Below, in pieces: positions 20,916-28,590 of a DNA stretch of 64,000 nt. Origin of the DNA: Achromobacter sp. Root83 (GTDB lineage: Bacteria; Pseudomonadota; Gammaproteobacteria; Burkholderiales; Burkholderiaceae_B); assembly GCF_001428845.1 (NCBI RefSeq), contig NZ_LMIU01000012.1, forward strand, positions 252,857 to 316,856, given 5' to 3'. The first letter of the stretch is position 1. Each line of letters begins with the position of its first letter. Below the pieces are notes generated by a model. The model did not search any database. It had not been told where the DNA came from and saw only the letters and a list, made by a program, of their open reading frames with translations. The position numbers and the translations under genes are program-made.

Positions 20916-22634
20916 CTAGGTCTCCGGTGGCTGCGCCGGGGCCGCCAGGGGCGCGGCGGTGTCTGGGTTGACCGCGGCGGAGACCCGCGCGCGCTCTTCT
21001 TCGCGCAGGCGCAGGATGCGGCGCTGGATCTTGCCGGTGGTGGTCATCGGCAATTCGTCGACGAACTCGATTTCCTTCGGGTACTCGTAGGGCGCCAGGC
21101 GCTCGCGCACGTGCTCCTGCAAATTCTCGATGACATCGTTGCGGTCACGGTGCACGAATTCGGGAGTCAGGACGACATAGGCCTTGACCAGGGCGCCGCG
21201 CTCGGCGTCCGGCTTGGGCACGACCGCCGCATTGGCCACGGCCGGGTGGCCAATGAGGCAGCTTTCGATTTCGCCGGGGCCGATACGGTAGCCGGCCGAC
21301 TTGAAGACGTCGTCGGCGCGGCCCGCGTACCAGAGGTAGCCGTCCGCATCCACGGTGGCCAGGTCGCCCGTCAGGCACCAGTCGCCCTTGAACTTGGCCA
21401 GCGTGGCGGCCTCGTTGCGCCAGTAGCCCAGGAACATCACCGGGTCGGGGAAGCCATGGATATCCTGCCGGTTGACCGCGATCTCGCCGGTTTCGCCAGC
21501 GGCGACGGGAACGCCGTCGTCGTTCAGCACGGCCACGTTATGGCCCGGGTAGGGCCGGCCCATGCTGCCGGGCTTGGCGGGCCAGCGCTTCTGGCTGTTG
21601 CCCACCACGTAGTTCATTTCCGTCTGGCCGAACATTTCGTTGGGCGTCACGCCCAGCGCCGACTGGCACCATTCGAACACGGTTTCGCCCACGCTTTCGC
21701 CGGCGCTCATGATGGAGCGCAGGGCGAGCTGGTAGTGGTTGCGGGGCTCGGGCACCGCCTTCATCATCATCTTCAGCGCGGTGGGAAAGAGGAAGGTGTT
21801 GGTGACCTGGTAGCGTTCCAGCAATTCAAACGCGCGTTCGACGGAAAACCGCCCGCGCGTGCCGACAATGGGGTGGCCGAAGTACAGCGTGGGCAGCAGG
21901 GCGTCCATTATCCCGCCCGTCCAGGCCCAATCCGCGGGCGACCAGAACACGTCGGCGGGCTTGGGGAACCAGTCCTGCGAAGCCACGAAGCCCGGCAGGT
22001 TGCCGATAAGCACGCTGTGCGGCAGCAACGCGCCCTTGGGGGCGCCGGTGGTGCCGGACGTATAGAGCAGGATGGCGGGGTCCGACGAGCGCGTCGGGAC
22101 GGCCTTGAATTCGCTGGGCTGGCGGGCCAGCAGGCTGCGCCAGGGCAGCACGCGTTCGTCCGCGAAGCCGATGCCGATGATCTGTTGCAGGGCCGGGCAG
22201 GCGTCGCTGACGGCCAGCAGGTTGGCGCTGGAGGCATGGTCGACGATGGCGATCCGGGTTTCCGAGTCGCGCAAGCGGCTTTCCAGCGCTTCGGGCCCGA
22301 ACAGGGCCGACAGCGGCAGCACCACGCCGCCGACGCTGTAGATGGCCATATGGGCGACAACGGTCTCGGGACGTTGCCCTAAAACCACACCGACCCTGTC
22401 GCCGCGGCCCACGCCCATCTTCACCAGGCCGTTGGCCAGTTGATTGGCGGCTTCCGCCAGCCGGGCGAAGGTCCAGACCTCGCGGTTGCCGGACTCATCT
22501 TCGTAGTAGATGGCAATGCGCCGCGCATCCGGACTACTGGATGCCCAGCGGTGGCAGCACGCTTCCGCGATGTTGAACTGGGTGGGTACCAGCCAGCGGA
22601 ATGTTTGGTAGAGCGCCTGATATTGGTCGTTCAT
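20916..22634 (-). CDS. acyl-CoA synthetase (AMP-forming, medium/branched-chain type)
   Basis: A 572-residue ANL-superfamily ligase that activates a carboxylic acid through an acyl-adenylate to an acyl-CoA. The adenylation motif is YTSGTTGAPKG at residues 191-201; NEMFGQTEMNYVVGN, YWRNEAATLAKFKGDWCLTGDLA and YRIGPGEIES follow, and the catalytic C-terminal lysine is in MTTTGKIQRR. The N terminus (FRWLVPTQFNIAEACCHRWA) resembles synthetases for medium-chain or branched acids such as MbcS. The substrate is not determined. It is the first gene of a unit with the gamma carbonic anhydrase gene. Confidence 0.85.
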   Translation of the reverse strand: MNDQYQALYQTFRWLVPTQFNIAEACCHRWASSSPDARRIAIYYEDESGNREVWTFARLAEAANQLANGLVKMGVGRGDRVGVVLGQRPETVVAHMAIYSVGGVVLPLSALFGPEALESRLRDSETRIAIVDHASSANLLAVSDACPALQQIIGIGFADERVLPWRSLLARQPSEFKAVPTRSSDPAILLYTSGTTGAPKGALLPHSVLIGNLPGFVASQDWFPKPADVFWSPADWAWTGGIMDALLPTLYFGHPIVGTRGRFSVERAFELLERYQVTNTFLFPTALKMMMKAVPEPRNHYQLALRSIMSAGESVGETVFEWCQSALGVTPNEMFGQTEMNYVVGNSQKRWPAKPGSMGRPYPGHNVAVLNDDGVPVAAGETGEIAVNRQDIHGFPDPVMFLGYWRNEAATLAKFKGDWCLTGDLATVDADGYLWYAGRADDVFKSAGYRIGPGEIESCLIGHPAVANAAVVPKPDAERGALVKAYVVLTPEFVHRDRNDVIENLQEHVRERLAPYEYPKEIEFVDELPMTTTGKIQRRILRLREEERARVSAAVNPDTAAPLAAPAQPPET

Positions 22635-22728
22635 GGCCCTATGTTGTGAGCATGTTGCAGCGTGAACGGGTCAGATCGCCCGTTGCCCCAGATGCAAGCA
22701 TGACCTAGAGGGACGTGAACTGCAATAT

Positions 22729-22746
22729 CCCCGTTGCGTAACGGGG
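22729..22746 (-). terminator. possible terminator after the metallophosphoesterase gene
   Basis: A perfect 7-bp stem CCCCGTT/AACGGGG with a GCGT loop lies just past the minus-strand stop. On the minus strand it is followed by ATATTG, a poor T-tract. Confidence 0.4.
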
Positions 22747-22760
22747 ACGCATACGGGTTA

Positions 22761-23633
22761 TCACGGATGCTTGCTTTGGCGACGCAGGGCGGAAGGCAGG
22801 GCGGGCAGTGTCAGGGAGCGGGGCGGGCGAGTGGCGGGATCGGCCTGGCGCTCCGCCTGCAGGGCGGCCCAGTCCAGCAACTGCAATTGGCCATCGTGGG
22901 TTTCCGCCAGGGCGGAAAGGCTCTCCACCCAGTCGCCGTCATTGCAGTAGAGGATGCCGCCCACGTCTCGCAGTTCGGCCTTGTGGATGTGGCCGCAGAC
23001 CACGCCATCCAGGCCGCGGCGGCGGGCTTCGCCCGCCAGCGCTTCCTCGAAGTCCGTGATGAACGACACGGCGTTCTTGACCTTGTGCTTCAGGTACTGG
23101 GACAGCGACCAATAGTGCATCCCCAGCCGGTGGCGCAGCCGGTTGAAGTGGTGGTTGATCCACAGCGCCAACTGGTACAGGCCGTCGCCCAGGTGAGCCA
23201 GCCAGCGGCTGTGCTGGATCACCCCGTCGAACTGGTCGCCGTGCAGCACCAGCAGGCGCAGGCCCTTCGCCGTGACATGGACGTCCTCGTCCAGGATCTC
23301 GATGTCGCCGAAGGCGTAGCCCGCGAACTCGCGGGCGAATTCGTCGTGGTTGCCCGGGATGAACACCACGCGGGTGCCGTTGCGCGCCTTGCGCAGGATG
23401 CGCTGGATGACGTCGTTGTGCGCGCGCGGCCAGTGCCAGTGCTTGCGCAACTGCCAGCCGTCCACGATGTCGCCCACCAGGTACAGGGTGTCCGAGTCGT
23501 TGTGATCCAGGAAATCAAGCAGGAATTCCGCCTTGCACCCGGCGGTACCCAGGTGAATATCGGAAATCCAGAGGGCTCGCCAGTGCGCGGGGCGGATGTC
23601 GTTCACGGTCGCTTCCCTGTGGGCTGTGGTCAT
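22761..23633 (-). CDS. calcineurin-like metallophosphoesterase (UDP-2,3-diacylglucosamine diphosphatase-like)
   Basis: A 290-residue binuclear metallophosphoesterase. The full motif set is present: SDIHLG, GDIVDGW, PGNHDEF, LHGDQFD and GHIHKAE, with NDGDWVES after it. Proteins of this layout, with the WSLSQYLKHKVKNAVSFI helix region, are annotated as UDP-2,3-diacylglucosamine hydrolase-like. They are longer than classical LpxH (about 240 residues), so the role in lipid A synthesis is uncertain. I chose the ATG at 23633; an ATG 48 bases upstream is also in frame. It is a single gene. Confidence 0.8.
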   Translation of the reverse strand: MTTAHREATVNDIRPAHWRALWISDIHLGTAGCKAEFLLDFLDHNDSDTLYLVGDIVDGWQLRKHWHWPRAHNDVIQRILRKARNGTRVVFIPGNHDEFAREFAGYAFGDIEILDEDVHVTAKGLRLLVLHGDQFDGVIQHSRWLAHLGDGLYQLALWINHHFNRLRHRLGMHYWSLSQYLKHKVKNAVSFITDFEEALAGEARRRGLDGVVCGHIHKAELRDVGGILYCNDGDWVESLSALAETHDGQLQLLDWAALQAERQADPATRPPRSLTLPALPSALRRQSKHP

Positions 23634-23737
23634 GCTTGAGAATGAAACCACCCTCCCATGACGCGCGCGTGAAGAATCCATGACGCTGTTGTGACGCCGG
23701 CGCGGGCTGGAGCCCTGCTGGCGTCATGCCCGGCGCG

Positions 23738-24280
23738 TCAGGGTTGCTGCTGTTGCTGTTGCTGCTGCCTGGTCTTCTTGCGTTGCGGCGCGTTGCGCAC
23801 CCGCGTGCCCAGTATCCGGTCGTGCAGGAATTGGCCGTCGGGGTCGAACCACGACCAGATGAAGAGCGTGAAGGGCGCGGCGACGATGAACATGTCCATG
23901 GACGGCCAGCCCGTGGCGCTGGCCGCGGCCCAGACCACGGCGGCGCCGGCCAGCACCAGCGGCCAGGCCAGGATGTAACGCAGGATCAGGCGTCCGGTGG
24001 ACGGGGTATTGCCATCGCGGTCGACCAGACGGATGTTCCAGGTTTTCATGGGCAGCGTCTGACCCCGGCGGCGCCAGCACAGCACGAAGTACGCGCCGAT
24101 CGCGACGAACAGCCAGGCTTGCCGCGCGGGGCGCAGTTCAAGGGCGTTCTTGCTCTGGGTCAGCGTATCCAGCAGGTAACCCGCCAGGAAGACCACGCCA
24201 AACAGCAGCACGGCTTCGTACATCATGCAGGCGAATCGGCGTAGCCGATTGGGGGTTTGGTCGAGGGGGGCGTCGGTCAT
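23738..24280 (-). CDS. RDD family membrane protein with a C-terminal polyglutamine tail
   Basis: A 180-residue RDD-domain protein with two hydrophobic hairpins: YEAVLLFGVVFLAGYLLDTL and LFVAIGAYFVLCW, then LAWPLVLAGAAVVWAAA and MFIVAAPFTLFIW. The name-giving features are RRFACMMYEAVL, PMKTWNIRLVDRDG and FLHDRILGTRV. Transport of small cations or compatible solutes has been shown for a few family members but cannot be assumed here. The last residues are RQQQQQQQQP, eight glutamines encoded by CAG/CAA at 23744-23767. That is unusual for a bacterial protein and looks like repeat expansion at the 3' end. Confidence 0.85.
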   Translation of the reverse strand: MTDAPLDQTPNRLRRFACMMYEAVLLFGVVFLAGYLLDTLTQSKNALELRPARQAWLFVAIGAYFVLCWRRRGQTLPMKTWNIRLVDRDGNTPSTGRLILRYILAWPLVLAGAAVVWAAASATGWPSMDMFIVAAPFTLFIWSWFDPDGQFLHDRILGTRVRNAPQRKKTRQQQQQQQQP

Positions 24281-24363
24281 GGAGCCGTATTATCCATAAA
24301 AATCCGCCAAGCCCCACGGCGCGCATGCCGGGGCCTCCCGCCGCCCTTGGGGCGAGGCACGGG

Positions 24364-24915
24364 TCAGGGTTGGGGGTCGCGCGGGCGGCGGGTGCGGGCG
24401 CGCGTGGCGGGATGGGTGCCCAGCGCGTCATCGGTAGCGTTGCGCAATGCCGCCATGTTGGCCACCGGACCCACCATGGCGGGGGCGACGCTGGCGGCGG
24501 CAGCCACCTGTTGCGGCTGAATGTGCGGGTCGCCCAACGCGATTCGATACGGCTGCAGCGGCAGCAAACCCTGGATCGTGCCCAGGTCATTGGCGGCGTC
24601 GGCGCGCTCTTGCAGCGTGGCCTGTTCCTTGCGGAACGCGAGGATGGCGCTCATCAGGCAGTGGGCGACGTATTGATCCCGTAGCCGGTCGATGGGCGCG
24701 CCGGGAGTGTCCTCGCTCTCTGTCACCGCTTTTGGGGCCGGCGCCGCCGTTGCCGCGGCCAGCTTGCGCGCCGCGTGTATGCGTTCAAACGATGCGGACT
24801 GCGTCCGCGCCGCGCGGTCGGCCCGGGTGTGGACGCCCACGCGTTCGGCAAGATAGGGGTCGCGGGCTTCGTCGGCACGGACCGGGCCCCTCTGCTCGAT
24901 GGCGCTGAGACTCAT
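24364..24915 (-). CDS. hypothetical protein co-transcribed with the TetR regulator
   Basis: I do not recognise this 183-residue protein. It has no membrane helix or signal peptide and a single cysteine. The middle (DRLRDQYVAHCLMSAILAFRKEQATLQERADAANDLG, in parts) is predicted helical by composition. The C terminus is a basic tail (TRARTRRPRDPQP), and an Ala/Pro-rich linker lies around residues 70-90. I placed the start at the ATG at 24915, 7 bases after the TetR stop, so the two genes are almost surely co-transcribed. Codon use looks like that of its neighbours. It could be a partner or target of the regulator. Confidence 0.6.
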   Translation of the reverse strand: MSLSAIEQRGPVRADEARDPYLAERVGVHTRADRAARTQSASFERIHAARKLAAATAAPAPKAVTESEDTPGAPIDRLRDQYVAHCLMSAILAFRKEQATLQERADAANDLGTIQGLLPLQPYRIALGDPHIQPQQVAAAASVAPAMVGPVANMAALRNATDDALGTHPATRARTRRPRDPQP

Positions 24916-24922
24916 GAAGGCA

Positions 24923-25510
24923 TCAGGCCGGGACGGCCAATTGGCGGATGGCCGCGCGCGTAAGCGTCGCGAAGGTCTCGGGGTCATCGAAGGCCCTTGC
25001 GGTCAACATCGCGCCATGCACGGTGGACATGAATGTCCGCGCGTCGACCTGAGCGTCATCGCGCAGGCGGAGCTGCCCCTTAGCCGCGCCTTGCTCGAGC
25101 ACCGACGCAAGCCACGCGCTCAAATCGCCGAAGTAGGCGCGAACCTCGTCCGAAATCGCCCGGGGAATCATGGGCGATTCGGCTGCCAGCATCACGCAGA
25201 TGCACATGGGCAATGTGCCTTCGCGGATGCACTTGGCCCAGTAATCCGTGTAGGCCGTCAGCCGGGCCAGCGGGTCTTCGACGTGTTGGTCGAGCGCCGC
25301 CAGGCCCTCACGGGCCTGCTCGCGATGCCGCGCCACCACGGACAGCACCAGGTCCGCCTTGGTCGGGAAATGGTGATGGATGCTGGGCTTGCCGATATGC
25401 ACCCGTTCCGACACGTCCGCATAGCTGAACCCGTGATAGCCCCCCGCCGCGAGCAACAGCTTCGTCTGCTCGATGATTTCGATTGCTCTGGGGGAAAGTT
25501 CCACGGTCAT
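24923..25510 (-). CDS. TetR/AcrR family transcriptional regulator
   Basis: A 195-residue TetR-type repressor. The N-terminal helix-turn-helix spans about residues 8-55 (SPRAIEIIEQTKLLLAAGGY, then SYADVSERVHIGKPSIHHHFPTKADLV). The C-terminal ligand domain includes a CICVMLAAESP segment typical of a group that controls small efflux or detoxification genes. I chose the ATG at 25510; the frame is open further upstream but without family similarity. A stretch upstream (25599-25620) rich in TTGG/GGTTG half-sites may be its own operator. Its only obvious partner is the unknown gene that follows it. Confidence 0.88.
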   Translation of the reverse strand: MTVELSPRAIEIIEQTKLLLAAGGYHGFSYADVSERVHIGKPSIHHHFPTKADLVLSVVARHREQAREGLAALDQHVEDPLARLTAYTDYWAKCIREGTLPMCICVMLAAESPMIPRAISDEVRAYFGDLSAWLASVLEQGAAKGQLRLRDDAQVDARTFMSTVHGAMLTARAFDDPETFATLTRAAIRQLAVPA

Positions 25511-25673
25511 GGGGATTCGCTCTGGATGGTTGGGAAAGACGCTGCACTCGGTCGCCATTGGCGATAAGTTGGGGCCGGGCGCTTGCAATGCTGCCAATCT
25601 ACTAGTTGGTCGGTTGATCTGTCAAGACTGCGCTTCGCCTGCCCGCGCCTCGGGGGACATTCCAGGAACGCGC

Positions 25674-25701
25674 AAAAAAAAACCCGCCGGTAAGGGCGGG
25701 T
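25674..25701 (-). terminator. intrinsic terminator of the small 62-residue gene
   Basis: On the minus strand a 7-bp stem ACCCGCC/GGCGGGT with a 6-base loop is followed directly by a run of nine T. It lies 68 bases past the stop of the small minus-strand gene. The gap between that gene and the TetR start holds nothing else clear. Confidence 0.88.
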
Positions 25702-25768
25702 CTATAAAAGGGGCTATGCAGCCCCCAAGGGGAAAATCAGTCTGGGACCTGAGGGCCCCGGGCCATGC

Positions 25769-25957
25769 TCAGGCAGCGGAATGCGCGTTCTTGGCGCTCG
25801 TCTTGCCAGCCAGGGCCTTGATGCCGTGGGCCAGCTTGCGCAGGCCTGCAGCCAACGCCCGCATCGGGTGCGGACGGAATTGTTCTTCAATCGCCTGGAG
25901 CATCAGTTGGCGCTCGAGTTCGTCGGTCAGGCGGATAGTGTTGTTCGGGTTGTTCAC
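25769..25957 (-). CDS. small uncharacterised basic protein (62 aa)
   Basis: I do not recognise a family. I chose the GTG at 25957 because GGAGG stands 5 bases upstream; a longer frame opening at 26035 would start inside the promoter. The 62-residue product begins VNNPNNTIRLTDELERQL and continues with two helices (LMLQAIEEQFRPHPMRALAAG and LRKLAHGIKALAG, each short), ending in a basic Ala/Lys tail. It has no cysteine and no membrane segment. It has its own consensus promoter and its own strong terminator, so it is a stand-alone, probably highly expressed or regulated gene. Confidence 0.75.
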   Translation of the reverse strand: MNNPNNTIRLTDELERQLMLQAIEEQFRPHPMRALAAGLRKLAHGIKALAGKTSAKNAHSAA

Positions 25958-26006
25958 AATAGCCTCCACGGGCTTGCACAGTTGTTTGCTACTAGGGATA
26001 ACCCGA

Positions 26007-26035
26007 ATTATAGGGTTTACCCTGCAACTGTGCAA
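26007..26035 (-). promoter_or_regulatory. near-perfect sigma-70 promoter with embedded inverted repeats
   Basis: On the minus strand, TTGCAC (26030-26035) and TATAAT (26007-26012) are separated by exactly 17 bases. The spacer contains the inverted repeat AGGGT-TT-ACCCT (26012-26023), and just downstream of the -10 lies the related GGG-ATAA-CCC (25995-26004). It drives the 62-residue gene; the repeats look like operator half-sites. Confidence 0.82.
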
Positions 26036-26152
26036 GAGGCCGATCGAAGCTGGTGCAACCTGGCAACACCTTGGTGCTGATAATGCCCCAAAATCGCGCG
26101 CCGGGGCACCATAAGCAAAGATAGCGGCCGCATGTTGCGGCGCTTTTACAAC

Positions 26153-28060
26153 TCAGGCGTCGCGGTAACCGGCAGCGACCAGTTCAAAACCAAACAGGCG
26201 GCAGTCCAGCGAACCGTTGTGCAAGGGCACGCGGCGCTTGGGCTTGAGGCGCATCTGGTTGGGCAGCGTCAGATCGCTGGTGATGACATGGAGCTGCCAG
26301 CCCGCAAAATTGCGCTTCAGGCAGGCGGCCCAATCGCGCCACAGATCGGAATCCTGCTCGGTTCCCATCCGTTCACCGTACGGCGGATTGGTGACGATCC
26401 ACCCGTGGTCCGCGGGGGCCGTGACGTTGCGCGCATCGCCGACCTCGAAGCGGATGGAATCCGCCGTGAGCCAGGCGCGCTCGGCATTGTTCTGAGCGAA
26501 TTCAATGGCTTGCGGATCCAGGTCGTAACCCACCAGCGGCGCATCGAGTTGCGGCAGGATGCGCGCGCGGGCGTCATCCTTCAGATCGCGCCAGCGGTAG
26601 GCGTCATGGTCGCGCAGGCGTTCGAAGCCGAACGGGCGGGAAATGCCCGGAGGCACGCCCAGCGCGATCCAGGCCGCTTCGATCAGAATCGTGCCGGAAC
26701 CGCAGAACGGGTCCAGCAGCGGCGCGGCCGGGTCCCAGCCCGCCAGCGCCAGCATGCCGGCCGCCAGATTTTCCCGCAGCGGCGCTTCGCCCTTGTCCAG
26801 GCGCCAGCCGCGCTTGAACAGGGATTCGCCCGAGGTGTCCAGATACAGCGTGGCGGTATGACCCGTCAGGAAGAGGTGGACGCGCGCGTCCGGGCGCACC
26901 GTGTCGATGCTGGGACGTTCGCCTTCAAGTTCGCGCAGGCGGTCGCAGATGCCGTCCTTGGCGCGCAGATTGCAGTACTGCAGGCTCTGCACCGGGCTCT
27001 TGATGGCCGAGGTGTCGACGCGTAGCGTCTGTTCGGCGCCGAACCAGCGTTCCCAGGGGGTGTCGCGGGCCAGGTCCAGGATGTCGTCTTCGTGCGAGAT
27101 CTCCGCATGCGCCACCTGCACCAGGATTCGGGTGGCAAGGCGCGAATACAGATTGGCGCGCTGCACGCCGGACCAGTCGGTCGAGAACGAGCATCCCGCG
27201 CGGCCGGCCTGCGCATCGTCGTAGCCCAGGGCCTGCATCTCCGCCGTCAGGGCCTCTTCCAGGCCTAGAGGGCAAGGGGCGAAGACGTTGAAGATCTCGG
27301 CCTGGCGGGGTTCGCGCGGGCGGCGGCTGCGGGTGTCGGCGGCAGGCGCGCGTTCGCGGGCGTATTCGCGTTCCTGGGCAAATTCCGGCTCTTGCGTGAA
27401 TTCCGGCTCTTGGGCGTGTTCGGGCTCTTGCGCGTATTCGGGCTTGGGCGCGAACTCCGGGGCGGGGCCGTCGTCCTCGAAGGGGTCGTAGAAGCGTCCG
27501 GACGGCGTGGCGGGGGCGATGTACTGATCGTCGCGCAGTCGCGGCGCGCGCTGCTGCGGACGCGCGGAACGCGAAGCGGGCGCCGCGTCGCGGCGGGTTT
27601 CGTCAGTGCGGCCCCGGGAAGACTGGCCGCGGCTTGAAGAACCGCGATCGGAAGAACCGCGATCGGAAGAACCGCGATCGGACGAAGCGCGGCCGGCCGG
27701 GCCGCGATCGGAAGCGCCGCGACCGGACGAACCGCGATCGGACGGGTAGCGATCAGACGAACCGCGATCGTATTGGCCGCGTTCGGACTGGCCGGCGCGG
27801 GGCGCCTGTGTCCGGCCGGGGCCGCTACGGCCGCCGGCGGACGGCTTGCGCGCGCCGCGTGCGTCTTCTTCCTGGCGGCGCTGATAGCCGACGGGATCCT
27901 TCTGGCGTTCGACGTTTTCCTTGGTGCGCTCGATCTGAGCGACCAGGCGGGCGCGGGCGCCCGTACGGGTGCGCTTGGGCGCGTCTTCGGCGTGGGCGTC
28001 GCGCGCCGTTTTCTTGATCGTCAGCGTCTTGCGCGGACGGCCCTGTTCATCAGAGGACAT
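26153..28060 (-). CDS. THUMP-domain class I SAM-dependent RNA methyltransferase with a long disordered N-terminal region
   Basis: A 635-residue protein. Residues about 255-635 form the conserved enzyme: a THUMP RNA-binding domain (from EIFNVFAPCPLGLEEAL), then a Rossmann methyltransferase with DPFCGSGTILIEAAW at 450-464 and the N2-guanine-type motif NPPYGERMG at 558-566. It resembles the RlmL N-terminal half/YcbY and predicts 23S rRNA m2G modification. The first 250 residues are charged and low-complexity: a lysine/arginine-rich start, then SSDRG-type repeats (97-150), then EPE-x-[AT]-Q repeats (201-238). That region is an unusual extension, probably disordered and RNA-binding. Confidence 0.9.
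   Translation of the reverse strand: MSSDEQGRPRKTLTIKKTARDAHAEDAPKRTRTGARARLVAQIERTKENVERQKDPVGYQRRQEEDARGARKPSAGGRSGPGRTQAPRAGQSERGQYDRGSSDRYPSDRGSSGRGASDRGPAGRASSDRGSSDRGSSDRGSSSRGQSSRGRTDETRRDAAPASRSARPQQRAPRLRDDQYIAPATPSGRFYDPFEDDGPAPEFAPKPEYAQEPEHAQEPEFTQEPEFAQEREYARERAPAADTRSRRPREPRQAEIFNVFAPCPLGLEEALTAEMQALGYDDAQAGRAGCSFSTDWSGVQRANLYSRLATRILVQVAHAEISHEDDILDLARDTPWERWFGAEQTLRVDTSAIKSPVQSLQYCNLRAKDGICDRLRELEGERPSIDTVRPDARVHLFLTGHTATLYLDTSGESLFKRGWRLDKGEAPLRENLAAGMLALAGWDPAAPLLDPFCGSGTILIEAAWIALGVPPGISRPFGFERLRDHDAYRWRDLKDDARARILPQLDAPLVGYDLDPQAIEFAQNNAERAWLTADSIRFEVGDARNVTAPADHGWIVTNPPYGERMGTEQDSDLWRDWAACLKRNFAGWQLHVITSDLTLPNQMRLKPKRRVPLHNGSLDCRLFGFELVAAGYRDA
27347..27460 (-). repeat. 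in-frame tandem repeat coding for EPE-x-[AT]-Q units
   Basis: About six copies of an 18-bp unit encode residues 201-238 of the methyltransferase, with the pattern PE-[FYH]-[AT]-Q-E. It is in frame and acidic, directly before the THUMP domain. Confidence 0.85.
27611..27772 (-). repeat. in-frame tandem repeat coding for SSDRG-type units
   Basis: About ten copies of a 15-bp unit around GAACCGCGATCGG encode residues 97-150 of the methyltransferase (SSDRG, ASDRG, SSGRG, SSSRG). The most regular block is 27634-27690. RG-rich repeats of this kind commonly bind RNA. Confidence 0.88.
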
Positions 28061-28093
28061 ACGAATCCTGGCGAATGTGCAAAGGTAGGGGTA

Positions 28094-28522
28094 TCAGAAG
28101 GGTTTGACGACGACCAGCGCCACCACCACCAAGAGCAGCAAGACGGGAACTTCGTTGAACCAGCGATAGAACTTGTGCGAACGGGTGTTCTTGCCCTGTT
28201 CGAATTTACGCAGCATCAGGCCACAGGCGTGATGGTAGCCGATGACGAGCAGGACGAAAAAGAGTTTGGCATGCATCCAGCCGTTGCCCGGGCCGACCCC
28301 GATGCCATAGCCCAGGTACAGCCACATGCCGAACGCAATGGCCACGACGGCCAGGATGGTGGTGAAACGATACAGCCGGCGGGCCATGCCCAGCAGCGTC
28401 GTCTGGACGGCCGGGTCCGATTGCTGCGCCAGATTCACGAAGATGCGCGGCAGATAGAACAATCCGGCGAACCAGGAGGCGATGAAGACTATATGGAAGG
28501 TCTTGACCCAAAGCATGGCCAT
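28094..28522 (-). CDS. hemJ: protoporphyrinogen oxidase HemJ
   Basis: A 142-residue four-helix membrane protein of the HemJ (UPF0093) family, which oxidises protoporphyrinogen IX to protoporphyrin IX in haem synthesis. The start MLWVKTFHIVFIASWFAGLFY carries the conserved histidine (residue 10), and GNGWMHAKLFFVLLV contains the conserved lysine region. FNEVPVLLLLVVV forms the last helix. Length is typical. It lies between the THUMP methyltransferase and prpD on the same strand, with 33 and 68 base gaps, so co-transcription is possible. Confidence 0.88.
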   Translation of the reverse strand: MAMLWVKTFHIVFIASWFAGLFYLPRIFVNLAQQSDPAVQTTLLGMARRLYRFTTILAVVAIAFGMWLYLGYGIGVGPGNGWMHAKLFFVLLVIGYHHACGLMLRKFEQGKNTRSHKFYRWFNEVPVLLLLVVVALVVVKPF

Positions 28523-28590
28523 GGCGCGATCCGATCGAGGAAAGCCGCATTGTATGCCGCGATGGAAAGGCCCCCACGCGGCGCGTGAGT

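Noticed and set aside
27611-27772. CRISPR-like spaced repeats
   Set aside because: The units are contiguous, without spacers, and lie in frame inside a coding region.
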